Source: Clostridia bacterium (GTDB lineage Bacteria; Bacillota_A; Clostridia; Oscillospirales; CAG-272). Taken from it: a stretch of 5,704 bases of DNA. The stretch covers positions 1-5,704 of the forward strand of contig JAFQPF010000233.1 of assembly GCA_017411885.1 (NCBI GenBank). Reading direction: 5' to 3'. This document shows positions 1 through 4,631 of this stretch, piece by piece (position 1 is the first letter of the stretch; every line of letters starts with the position of its first letter). The notes under the pieces were generated by a model. It did no database searches and was not told the DNA's origin. It worked only from the letters and a program-made list of their open reading frames with translations. A program made the translations under genes and the position numbers.

Positions 1-1
1 A

Positions 2-169
2 CTTACAGTCGGCGGCAAAACACGCTTTGCTTGTGTGGACGGACCTGAATTTGACGGTCATGAGATCGATTTTGACGAGGCGATGGCGCGCTCGTCAATG
101 TATAAGGATTTTGAACGCCACCGCTATGAGGATACCTGCAATCTTTTAAAGCTTGATCGCAAGCCTTAA
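2..169 (+). CDS. nfnA: NfnA-like FAD/2Fe-2S subunit of ferredoxin:NADP oxidoreductase, C-terminal end only
   Basis: Only the last 55 codons are present; the gene starts before the window. The visible part reads LTVGGKTRFACVDGPEFDGH, followed by a charged tail ending in DRKP and TAA. The GGKTxFACVDGPEFDGH block is typical of the C-terminus of the small subunit of NADH-dependent ferredoxin:NADP oxidoreductase and of related sulfide dehydrogenase and dihydroorotate dehydrogenase electron-transfer (PyrK-like) subunits. In that family the Cys at residue 11 of this fragment is the last ligand of the [2Fe-2S] cluster; the other three Cys would lie upstream. The complete subunit also binds FAD and NADH. 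The large partner follows 101 bases downstream on the same strand, which favours an Nfn complex over PyrK or a stand-alone enzyme. The assignment rests on this short block plus the neighbour, so PyrK-like paralogs cannot be fully excluded. Confidence 0.82.
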   Translation, partial: LTVGGKTRFACVDGPEFDGHEIDFDEAMARSSMYKDFERHRYEDTCNLLKLDRKP

Positions 170-176
170 AAGAGAT

Positions 177-208
177 AAGAGAGAAAAAAGAAAAGAGAAG
201 AGAAAAGG
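177..208 (+). other. 32-base all-purine tract between nfnA and nfnB
   Basis: Every base from 177 to 208 is A or G, directly after the nfnA stop and before the hairpin at 211-229. It includes GAGAAAAAAG and AGAGAAGAGAAAAGG-like runs that resemble repeated weak Shine-Dalgarno cores, but no start codon lies at usable distance from them. The downstream gene has its own GGAG at 262-265. The function is unknown; an unstructured intercistronic mRNA linker or simple slippage-generated sequence are both possible. Confidence 0.6.
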
Positions 209-210
209 TA

Positions 211-229
211 CAAAACGCTTTGCGTTTTG
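211..229 (+). repeat. Perfect 8-bp inverted repeat with a TTT loop in the nfnA-nfnB spacer
   Basis: CAAAACGC (211-218) pairs perfectly with GCGTTTTG (222-229) around a three-base loop. No T-run follows, so it is not a canonical intrinsic terminator. It sits 42 bases before the nfnB start codon and could be an mRNA processing or stability element, or a dispersed palindrome. Confidence 0.6.
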
Positions 230-261
230 AATTTATCGTATGCTTAAGTACGGTAATTTGT

Positions 262-265
262 GGAG
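262..265 (+). promoter_or_regulatory. Ribosome binding site that fixes the nfnB start
   Basis: GGAG lies five bases before the ATG at 271. The reading frame is open further upstream to a TTG at 220, but that codon lies in the intercistronic hairpin and lacks a good ribosome site. Homology to the family also begins at the ATG at 271 (MADMSPKK...). Confidence 0.75.
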
Positions 266-270
266 TAATA

Positions 271-1656
271 ATGGCTGATATGTCACCGAAAAAGCACGCA
301 ATGCCATCGCAAGAGCCGGACGTGCGAAATAAAAATTTTGATGAGGTAGCGCTCGGATACACCGAGGAGATAGCAAAAGCGGAGGCTGCGCGCTGCCTTA
401 ACTGTAAAAATCCGCTTTGTGTAAGCGGTTGCCCGGTGAATATTGATATACCGGGCTTTATATCCGAGGTTGCCAAGGGCAATTTTGAGGGCGCGTATTC
501 TGTTATAGCGGCATCAAGCTCTCTCCCTGCGGTATGCGGACGTGTGTGTCCCCAGGAAAGCCAGTGCGAGGGAAAATGTGTGCGTGGAATCAGACACGAG
601 TCGGTCGCTATAGGCAGACTTGAACGCTTTGTTGCCGATTATCACAACGCCAATGCGAGTGAAAAGCCTCAAAAGCCCAAGACCAACGGACAGAAGGTTG
701 CGATCGTAGGCTCAGGCCCTTCGGGACTTACATGTGCCGGTGATCTTGCAAAGCTTGGATACAAGGTCACCATTTTTGAAGCACTTCACGTGCCGGGCGG
801 TGTTCTTGTATACGGAATCCCCGAATTCAGACTCCCTAAAAGCATTGTTGCAAAGGAAATCGACGGCTTGCGTGAGCTCGGAGTTGAAATAGTTACGAAT
901 ACAGTAGTCGGTCGCACGGTTTCAATAGACGAGCTTATGGATGAGGGGTATGAAGCCGTGTTTATCGGCTCGGGCGCGGGACTTCCGAGATTTATGAACA
1001 TTCCGGGTGAAAATCTCAAGGGCGTTTACAGCGCAAACGAGTATCTGACACGAGTTAATCTGATGAAAGCGTACCGAGAGGATTCAGATACTCCGATTAT
1101 GAAAAGCAAGCGCGTAGCGGTGGTCGGAGGCGGCAACGTCGCTATGGATGCGGCGCGAAGCGCGCTCAGACTCGGAGCTGATGAGGTAAGCATCGTTTAC
1201 AGACGCTCACTTGACGAGCTTCCTGCACGTAAGGAGGAGGTCGAGCACGCACTTGAAGAGGGTATCAAATTTAAGATACTGACAAATCCCGTGGAGATCC
1301 TCGGTGACGAAAAGGGCTTTGTCCGTGCTGTGAAATGTATTGAAATGGAGCTCGGCGAGCCCGATGAGCGGGGCAGACGCAGGCCTGTTGAAAAGCCGGA
1401 TTCCGAGTTCGTTTTCGAATGTGATACGGTAATTATGTCGATAGGCACCTCGCCAAATCCGCTTATCAAGCAGACGACTTTGGGCCTTGAAACCGAAAAA
1501 TGGGGCGGAATTATCGCCGATAAAAACGGCAGGACCACGCGCCGCGGAGTTTTTGCCGGCGGTGACGCGGTCACAGGCGCGGCTACGGTAATCTTAGCTA
1601 TGGGCGCAGGAAAGACTGCCGCCAAGGCGATAGACGAATATATCAGAGGGATTTAG
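271..1656 (+). CDS. nfnB: NfnB-like large subunit of NADH-dependent ferredoxin:NADP oxidoreductase (GltD-like FeS flavoprotein)
   Basis: A complete 461-aa cytoplasmic flavoprotein, close to the family's usual 460-470 aa. Residues 1-130 form the 4Fe-4S domain shared with glutamate synthase small chain and dihydropyrimidine dehydrogenase, with Cys at 42, 45, 50, 54, 89, 93, 99 and 103. In Nfn structures one cluster is reported to have a Glu ligand; E96 in CPQE is the likely counterpart (inference). The FAD-binding GSGPSG is at 147-152, the NADPH-binding GGGNVA at 286-291 followed by YRRS at 310-313, and the C-terminal flavin-contacting GGD at 430-432. In the Nfn complex this subunit carries the bifurcating FAD and couples NADPH to NADH plus reduced ferredoxin. 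The ATG at 271 is chosen because GGAG precedes it by five bases and family similarity begins there. The gene follows nfnA as an operon. Automatic annotation often calls such proteins NADPH-dependent glutamate synthase (gltA); no glutamate synthase large subunit is visible, and the nfnA neighbour supports Nfn. Confidence 0.9.
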   Translation: MADMSPKKHAMPSQEPDVRNKNFDEVALGYTEEIAKAEAARCLNCKNPLCVSGCPVNIDIPGFISEVAKGNFEGAYSVIAASSSLPAVCGRVCPQESQCEGKCVRGIRHESVAIGRLERFVADYHNANASEKPQKPKTNGQKVAIVGSGPSGLTCAGDLAKLGYKVTIFEALHVPGGVLVYGIPEFRLPKSIVAKEIDGLRELGVEIVTNTVVGRTVSIDELMDEGYEAVFIGSGAGLPRFMNIPGENLKGVYSANEYLTRVNLMKAYREDSDTPIMKSKRVAVVGGGNVAMDAARSALRLGADEVSIVYRRSLDELPARKEEVEHALEEGIKFKILTNPVEILGDEKGFVRAVKCIEMELGEPDERGRRRPVEKPDSEFVFECDTVIMSIGTSPNPLIKQTTLGLETEKWGGIIADKNGRTTRRGVFAGGDAVTGAATVILAMGAGKTAAKAIDEYIRGI

Positions 1657-1681
1657 TGGTTCTTACGCGAACGTGGTTTTT

Positions 1682-1714
1682 CCGAGGGGCGCTTTTGCAA
1701 AAAGCGTCCCTCGG
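1682..1714 (+). repeat. 15-bp hairpin, copy 1 of a palindromic element
   Basis: CCGAGGGGCGCTTTT (1682-1696) pairs with AAAAGCGTCCCTCGG (1700-1714), with one G-T wobble and a GCA loop. It begins 25 bases after the nfnB stop and could block 3' exonucleases or act as a weak terminator, but the bases after it are GCACCCC rather than a T-run. A diverged copy in the opposite orientation lies at 2081-2117. Confidence 0.75.
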
Positions 1715-1748
1715 GCACCCCGTAAAAGCCTTTAAATATGGGCTCAAG

Positions 1749-1798
1749 GAGGTTTGTTCTCTCATCACTATGTGTAGTCGATGAATTTGCTTAACCTC
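1749..1798. other. Nested stem-loop, possible structured RNA or repeat
   Basis: An outer stem GAGGTT (1749-1754) / AACCTC (1793-1798) encloses an inner hairpin. In the inner hairpin TCATC (1762-1766) pairs with GATGA (1780-1784) and ACTA (1767-1770) pairs with TAGT (1775-1778), around a TGTG loop with one bulged C at 1779. Just downstream the heptamer CGCTCTG occurs twice (1798-1804 and 1815-1821). GTGTAG (1772-1777) can alternatively pair with CTACAC (1822-1827). No known riboswitch or RNA class is recognised. Confidence 0.4.
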
Positions 1799-1842
1799 GC
1801 TCTGGCGAAACTCACGCTCTGCTACACCGAAACATTTCCCGC

Positions 1843-1877
1843 GTTCCTTGCTTGGGGCACTCTACCCCAAGCGGAAC
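1843..1877. repeat. 13-bp hairpin with a two-base bulge
   Basis: GTTCC (1843-1847), a TT bulge, then GCTTGGGG (1850-1857) pair with CCCCAAGC (1865-1872) and GGAAC (1873-1877) around the loop CACTCTA. The bases that follow are AATTAAATG, not a T-run, so a terminator role is unlikely. Confidence 0.55.
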
Positions 1878-1903
1878 AATTAAATGAAAATATTATGCTG
1901 TAG

Positions 1904-1923
1904 GGGCGATTTACGAATCGCCC
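1904..1923. repeat. GGGCGATT hairpin with TACG loop
   Basis: GGGCGATT (1904-1911) and AATCGCCC (1916-1923) form a perfect 8-bp stem with a four-base loop, in the context TGTAGGGGCGATT...AATCGCCCGG. From memory, short GTAGGGGCGA/TCGCCC palindromes of this look recur between genes in gut Clostridia; this is recollection and was not searched. Confidence 0.55.
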
Positions 1924-1950
1924 GGGATTGATAAAAAACATCGCGTAATC

Positions 1951-1987
1951 TGTTCATTTTCAGGGTAGTGGTCCCTGAAAATGAACA
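1951..1987. repeat. Perfect 15-bp inverted repeat
   Basis: TGTTCATTTTCAGGG (1951-1965) is the exact reverse complement of CCCTGAAAATGAACA (1973-1987); the loop is TAGTGGT. It is the longest perfect stem in the window. No T-run follows. It may be a dispersed palindrome, a mini mobile element remnant or a binding site for a dimeric protein. Confidence 0.65.
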
Positions 1988-2032
1988 CGGACAGAACAGT
2001 AACAACAATAAATTTCGTAATTTGAACGAAAG

Positions 2033-2070
2033 CGCGGCGGCGAAGCCGCGAAAATTTCTTAAAATTTTTT
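2033..2070 (+). other. GC-rich stem followed by an A/T-rich inverted repeat
   Basis: CGCGGC (2033-2038) pairs with GCCGCG (2045-2050), followed at once by AAAATTT (2051-2057) that can pair with AAATTTT (2062-2068), ending in T residues to 2070. A GC stem with a T-run about 14 bases away is a poor intrinsic terminator; an alternative fold using the A/T arms is possible. Confidence 0.35.
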
Positions 2071-2080
2071 GCAGGGGAGC

Positions 2081-2117
2081 TCGAGGGGGCGCTTTTTATA
2101 AAAAGCACCCTCCTCGA
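2081..2117 (-). repeat. Imperfect hairpin, copy 2 of the palindromic element, opposite orientation
   Basis: TCGAGG (2081-2086), GGG (2087-2089) and GCTTTTT (2091-2097) pair with AAAAAGC (2100-2106), CCC (2108-2110) and CCTCGA (2112-2117), leaving one C-A mismatch and one bulged T. Read on the minus strand it matches the hairpin at 1682-1714 closely, including the T-rich left flank and the GCTTTT...AAAAGCG core, so the two are inverted copies of one element. It ends 23 bases before the ribosome site of the hydrolase gene. Confidence 0.65.
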
Positions 2118-2151
2118 AAAAACACCCCAAATTCAACCAAGGAGAAAACCT

Positions 2152-2877
2152 ATGGAAAACTATCTTAAAGGAAAAAGAGTATTATTTATGGGCGACAGCA
2201 TAACGTCGCTTTATATGGGTGAGCACGGATGGCCGAGATATTTTTGCGAGATGCTTGAGCCTGCTCATCACGCGTGTGTTGCGGTAGCAGGCTCGCATTG
2301 GTGCGATTATCCGGACACCGAATATGATGGAAATCCGATATACGTATCGACTCACAACCCTAACAACACTATGGGAAACCAGGTTGAAAAATTAAAGCGT
2401 CAGAAGGCGGCGGGTAACCCTGATTATGCGGATTTTGACGTTATCATAATGGCGGCAGGAACCAATGATGCTATGCCCGAATCAGCTGAGGTTACGGATG
2501 CACAGTTTTACGTTGACGGCGCATACGTACCGCTTGAAAAGGCGGACAGGCTCACATGGGGCGGTGCTATAAGATACGTAAGCGAATCGCTTTACGAGCT
2601 GTATCCGAATGCGTATCAGTTTATCTGTACACCTGTTCAGGCAGACGACAAGATGCGCGGCTTCAGAAGCATTCTTGAAAAGGGAAGAGTGCTTAAGGAG
2701 ATAGCTGCACGCCTTTCGGTGAGATACATAGATACACTATATTGCGGTATTTACGGCAGATATGAAAAGTGGGATAATAACGGACGCAGCCTTGCGGACG
2801 GACTTCATCCCAATGCAAACGGAGCGCGTCAGATGGCGTTCTTTATCGCAAATGCGGTAAAATCATATCTTGGATAA
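2152..2877 (+). CDS. SGNH/GDSL-type hydrolase, cytoplasmic, substrate unknown
   Basis: A complete 241-aa protein with the full SGNH catalytic set. GDSIT at 14-18 holds the nucleophile Ser16, the block II Gly is G47 (AVAGS), block III GTND at 103-106 gives N105, and block V DGLHP at 216-220 gives D216 and H219. Such enzymes are esterases, lipases or carbohydrate deacetylases; nothing here fixes the substrate. There is no signal peptide or membrane segment, and five free Cys residues fit a cytoplasmic location. An insertion between blocks III and V (about 110-140, containing LTWGGAIRYV) may shape the substrate pocket (inference). The start ATG is preceded by AAGGAG with a seven-base gap. The gene stands alone after a palindrome-rich region and ends in a strong terminator; a promoter was not identified, so it could be read from upstream. 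Confidence 0.88.
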   Translation: MENYLKGKRVLFMGDSITSLYMGEHGWPRYFCEMLEPAHHACVAVAGSHWCDYPDTEYDGNPIYVSTHNPNNTMGNQVEKLKRQKAAGNPDYADFDVIIMAAGTNDAMPESAEVTDAQFYVDGAYVPLEKADRLTWGGAIRYVSESLYELYPNAYQFICTPVQADDKMRGFRSILEKGRVLKEIAARLSVRYIDTLYCGIYGRYEKWDNNGRSLADGLHPNANGARQMAFFIANAVKSYLG

Positions 2878-2880
2878 AAC

Positions 2881-2919
2881 AAAAATGAGTCTGCTTTGCG
2901 GACTCATTTTTCTGTTTTT
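2881..2919 (+). terminator. Intrinsic terminator after the SGNH hydrolase
   Basis: AAAAATGAGTC (2881-2891) pairs with GACTCATTTTT (2901-2911), extended inward by three further pairs (one G-T) around a TTT loop, then CTGTTTTTG. The A-run on the left arm lets it work on both strands. It starts three bases after the TAA and isolates the hydrolase from the secreted-protein genes. Confidence 0.9.
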
Positions 2920-2975
2920 GTCTTTTCATACTGTTATATAGTAAAAGTTGCTTCTAATTTTGTGCAATAGTGGCA

Positions 2976-3004
2976 TTGATTTAATATAACTGTTGTGGTA
3001 TACT
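2976..3004 (+). promoter_or_regulatory. Sigma-A promoter of the first TasA-like gene
   Basis: -35 TTGATT (2976-2981), a 17-base spacer and -10 TATACT (2999-3004), preceded by an extended -10 TGG (2996-2998). The -10 matches 5 of 6 consensus bases and the -35 matches 4 of 6. The predicted transcript start is near 3011, directly before a dyad. Confidence 0.8.
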
Positions 3005-3011
3005 TGTATAA

Positions 3012-3034
3012 GTAATGTCGCGATATGCCATTAC
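3012..3034 (+). promoter_or_regulatory. Dyad at the predicted transcript start of the first TasA-like gene
   Basis: GTAATG (3012-3017) and CATTAC (3029-3034) are inverted repeats separated by 11 bases. The dyad centre lies 19 bases after the end of the -10, exactly as in the dyad at 4537-4561 before the second gene. As RNA it would be a 5'-terminal stem-loop protecting the message; as DNA it would be an operator overlapping +1. The sequence does not decide between these. Confidence 0.5.
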
Positions 3035-3050
3035 AATAATCAACATCATC

Positions 3051-3056
3051 AGGAGG
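3051..3056 (+). promoter_or_regulatory. AGGAGG ribosome site that favours the second ATG (3066)
   Basis: A perfect Shine-Dalgarno sequence. Two in-frame ATGs follow, at 3060 (three-base gap) and 3066 (nine-base gap). Normal spacing favours 3066, giving MKNTKRAL as the N-terminus. The paralog has the same arrangement. Confidence 0.8.
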
Positions 3057-3059
3057 TAA

Positions 3060-3109
3060 ATGACGATGAAAAACACAAAACGCGCACTGTTTTTAAGCGT
3101 TGTTTCGAT
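3060..3109 (+). repeat. Direct repeat, copy 1: start-codon and signal-peptide cassette
   Basis: These 50 bases are identical to 4582-4631. Similarity continues to about 3188 with only 7 differences over 129 bases, mostly third codon positions, then drops sharply. The upstream ATCATCAGGAGG is also shared, apart from a one-base indel between it and the first ATG. Confidence 0.9.
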
Positions 3110-4430
3110 CTTCCTTTGCGTTGCTATGCTTGCGGGCACAACATTCGCATGGTTTACCGACAGCGTTGAATCAACAGGCAACATTATCAAGACAGGTGAA
3201 CTCAAGGTAGCTATGGAGTATTCCAACACCCTTAACGGCACCTATGCTGATGCTTCCGATACAGCTATATTCAATCACAAGCTTTGGGAGCCCGGCTACA
3301 CAGATGAAAAGTATATAGAAATAACGAATTTAGGAGATCTTGCTTTCAAGTATAATCTCACTATCGTTCCTACGGGCGATGTATCCATACTCGCGGATGT
3401 TATCGACGTATACTTTGCTCTCAATCCCACGACAGATATTGTAAAATTCGAAGATGCGGTTTCTGCAGGCTATGCCAAGGTAGGAACACTTGCTCAGCTC
3501 ATTGAAGATACTGACGGAATTGCTTACGGTGTTCTTCTTCCTGCAAGCGGAGCTGCAAATATAGATCAAACACAGGCGGCTGCAGCAAACGCACTTACCG
3601 GCTCGTTCAAGGCAGGTATTCTTCTCCATATGCAGGAGAGCGCAGATAACGATTACCAGAACAAGTCTATAGGCTCGGATTTCAGCATAGTTCTTAATGC
3701 AACTCAGTTTACATATGAAAAGGACAGCTTCGATAATAAGTATGATGAGGATTCATTTGTAGCAGATTATTACGCAACGAATGCTGATGAGATGATCGAA
3801 TATCTTGAAAATGCCGGTGCAGGCGAAACGATCGGTTTGTTAGATGATGTTAAGATCGAGCCTGCAAATATGAGTAATGCTTACGGTACGACAGGTATCA
3901 ATATTAAAAACGGACAGACTCTTGACGGTAACGGCAATATACTTGATATCAAGGGCGCAGGCGGAACATGGGATTCAGGTATCAATACCACGGGCGGTAC
4001 GATCAGAAATCTGACAGTTACCGGCTCGTTCCGCGGTATCTTCGTTAACCACAACAGCACTCATAGTGAACCTGTAATCCTTGAAAACGTGATTATTGAC
4101 GGAACAACCTACACGATCAGCTGTGACCAGGGTCTTAATCAGAACCTTTACGCAACAGGCTGTACCTTCAACGGTTGGACAAGCTATGCGGCAACAATTG
4201 GTAAGGTAGAATTTACCGATTGCAGCTTCGGAGAGGGTAACGGCTATGCTTACTGCCGTCCTTATGCTCCGACTAAGTTTGTCGGATGTGAGTTTGAAGC
4301 AGGATTCAGAGTGGATGCTCGCGCCGCAGTTACCTTTGAAAACTGCAAAATAGGCGGCGTTGCGCTTACAGCAGACAATCTTGCAACTCTTGTAACGAAC
4401 AATGCTGCAAATGCAACTGTTATAGGATAA
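3066..4430 (+). CDS. Secreted TasA/camelysin-like protein with SipW-type signal peptide and C-terminal Cys-ladder beta-helix
   Basis: A complete 454-aa protein. The signal peptide is residues 1-28 (KNTKR, hydrophobic stretch 7-24, then AGTTFA before WFTD), the form processed by the SipW signal peptidase in the TasA/camelysin family. The head, about 29-228, has family-like marks: STGNIIKTGELKV, LWEPGYTD at 73-80, ITNLGDLAFKY at 86-96 and VIDVYFA at 112-118. A linker at about 238-262 (ADEMIEYLENAG...LLDDV) resembles the lead-in of bacterial parallel beta-helices. The tail, 275-430, has rungs such as IRNLTVTG, ILENVIIDG and then Cys at equivalent rung positions 366, 386, 408 and 427 (GCTF, DCSF, GCEF, NCKI). 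Extra Cys are at 353 and 397. There is no LPXTG or membrane anchor. TasA relatives polymerise into matrix fibres; a fibre or surface role here is inference. It has its own promoter and terminator, with a paralog directly downstream. The ATG at 3060 is the alternative start (456 aa). Confidence 0.87.
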   Translation: MKNTKRALFLSVVSIFLCVAMLAGTTFAWFTDSVESTGNIIKTGELKVAMEYSNTLNGTYADASDTAIFNHKLWEPGYTDEKYIEITNLGDLAFKYNLTIVPTGDVSILADVIDVYFALNPTTDIVKFEDAVSAGYAKVGTLAQLIEDTDGIAYGVLLPASGAANIDQTQAAAANALTGSFKAGILLHMQESADNDYQNKSIGSDFSIVLNATQFTYEKDSFDNKYDEDSFVADYYATNADEMIEYLENAGAGETIGLLDDVKIEPANMSNAYGTTGINIKNGQTLDGNGNILDIKGAGGTWDSGINTTGGTIRNLTVTGSFRGIFVNHNSTHSEPVILENVIIDGTTYTISCDQGLNQNLYATGCTFNGWTSYAATIGKVEFTDCSFGEGNGYAYCRPYAPTKFVGCEFEAGFRVDARAAVTFENCKIGGVALTADNLATLVTNNAANATVIG

Positions 4431-4445
4431 TAACATTATTGATGG

Positions 4446-4480
4446 AAAAAAGCCTTGAGTTAACCTCAGGGCTTTTTTTG
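4446..4480 (+). terminator. Intrinsic terminator between the two TasA-like genes
   Basis: AAAAAAGCC plus TTGAG (4446-4459) pairs with CCTCAGGGC plus T-run (4465-4478), with one T-G wobble and a five-base TTAAC loop, followed by seven T residues (4473-4479). It lies 15 bases after the TAA of the first gene. The A-run arm makes it potentially bidirectional. It shows that the two paralogs are mainly separate transcripts. Confidence 0.92.
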
Positions 4481-4501
4481 TATCAAAATTTAACATTTGC
4501 C

Positions 4502-4530
4502 TTGACTTTACTTCGTCGGTATGATATAAT
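4502..4530 (+). promoter_or_regulatory. Strong extended -10 sigma-A promoter of the second TasA-like gene
   Basis: -35 TTGACT (4502-4507, 5 of 6), a 17-base spacer and a perfect -10 TATAAT (4525-4530), preceded by TGA (4522-4524) as an extended -10. It is closer to consensus than the promoter of the first paralog, so higher basal expression is expected. The predicted start is near 4537. Confidence 0.9.
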
Positions 4531-4536
4531 TACTAC

Positions 4537-4561
4537 AATAATGGAATACTGTACCATTATT
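4537..4561 (+). promoter_or_regulatory. Dyad at the predicted transcript start of the second TasA-like gene
   Basis: AATAATGG (4537-4544) and CCATTATT (4554-4561) form a perfect 8-bp inverted repeat with a nine-base loop. Its centre is 19 bases after the -10, the same as for the first gene, and both dyads share a TAATG/CATTA core while their loops differ. Either a 5'-terminal mRNA stem-loop or an operator over +1. Confidence 0.55.
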
Positions 4562-4573
4562 TATTTAATCATC

Positions 4574-4579
4574 AGGAGG
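4574..4579 (+). promoter_or_regulatory. AGGAGG ribosome site that favours the second ATG (4588)
   Basis: The first in-frame ATG (4582) is only two bases away, too close for normal initiation; the ATG at 4588 is eight bases away. The start is therefore placed at 4588, matching the paralog. Confidence 0.8.
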
Positions 4580-4581
4580 AA

Positions 4582-4631
4582 ATGACGATGAAAAACACAA
4601 AACGCGCACTGTTTTTAAGCGTTGTTTCGAT
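4582..4631 (+). repeat. Direct repeat, copy 2: start-codon and signal-peptide cassette
   Basis: Identical over 50 bases to 3060-3109, with high similarity continuing to the end of the codons for GNII, after which the two genes diverge. Confidence 0.9.

Larger units (their letters stand above)
1657..2151. other. 495-base non-coding region rich in palindromes
   Basis: No credible gene is seen here. The short open frames (for example a GTG-started frame at 1968-2168 and a start-less minus-strand frame around 1641-1863) lack ribosome sites and run through hairpins. The stretch contains hairpins at 1682-1714, 1749-1798, 1843-1877, 1904-1923, 1951-1987, 2033-2050 and 2081-2117, each listed separately. 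None is followed by a proper T-run, so no clear terminator for nfnB and no convincing sigma-A promoter for the downstream hydrolase could be identified. The arrangement looks like accumulated dispersed palindromic repeats (inference). Confidence 0.7.

Noticed and set aside
220..270. Upstream TTG start for nfnB
   Set aside because: The TTG lies in the loop of the hairpin at 211-229 and the 17 extra residues have no family similarity; GGAG and the ATG at 271 give a normal start.
1682..1714. Intrinsic terminator for nfnB
   Set aside because: The stem is strong, but the bases following it on the + strand are GCACCCC and on the minus strand AAAAACC, so there is no T-run on either strand.
1641..1863. 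Minus-strand open frame through the intergenic region
   Set aside because: It begins after a stop with no start codon near its beginning and runs across hairpin repeats. It is more likely a chance frame in repeat DNA or a pseudogene remnant that cannot be identified.
1883..1900. Possible -10 (TATTAT) upstream of the SGNH hydrolase
   Set aside because: No acceptable -35 lies 16-18 bases before it, and it is about 260 bases from the gene with several hairpins between.
1650..2151. CRISPR array or tRNA cluster in the repeat-rich region
   Set aside because: The repeats are different palindromes with irregular spacing, not identical direct repeats with spacers, and no cloverleaf with a T-loop GTTCRA motif was seen.
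1968..2168. Small + strand GTG-started frame of 66 codons
   Set aside because: It starts inside the loop of a perfect hairpin, has no Shine-Dalgarno, runs through further palindromes and overlaps the start of the SGNH hydrolase gene.
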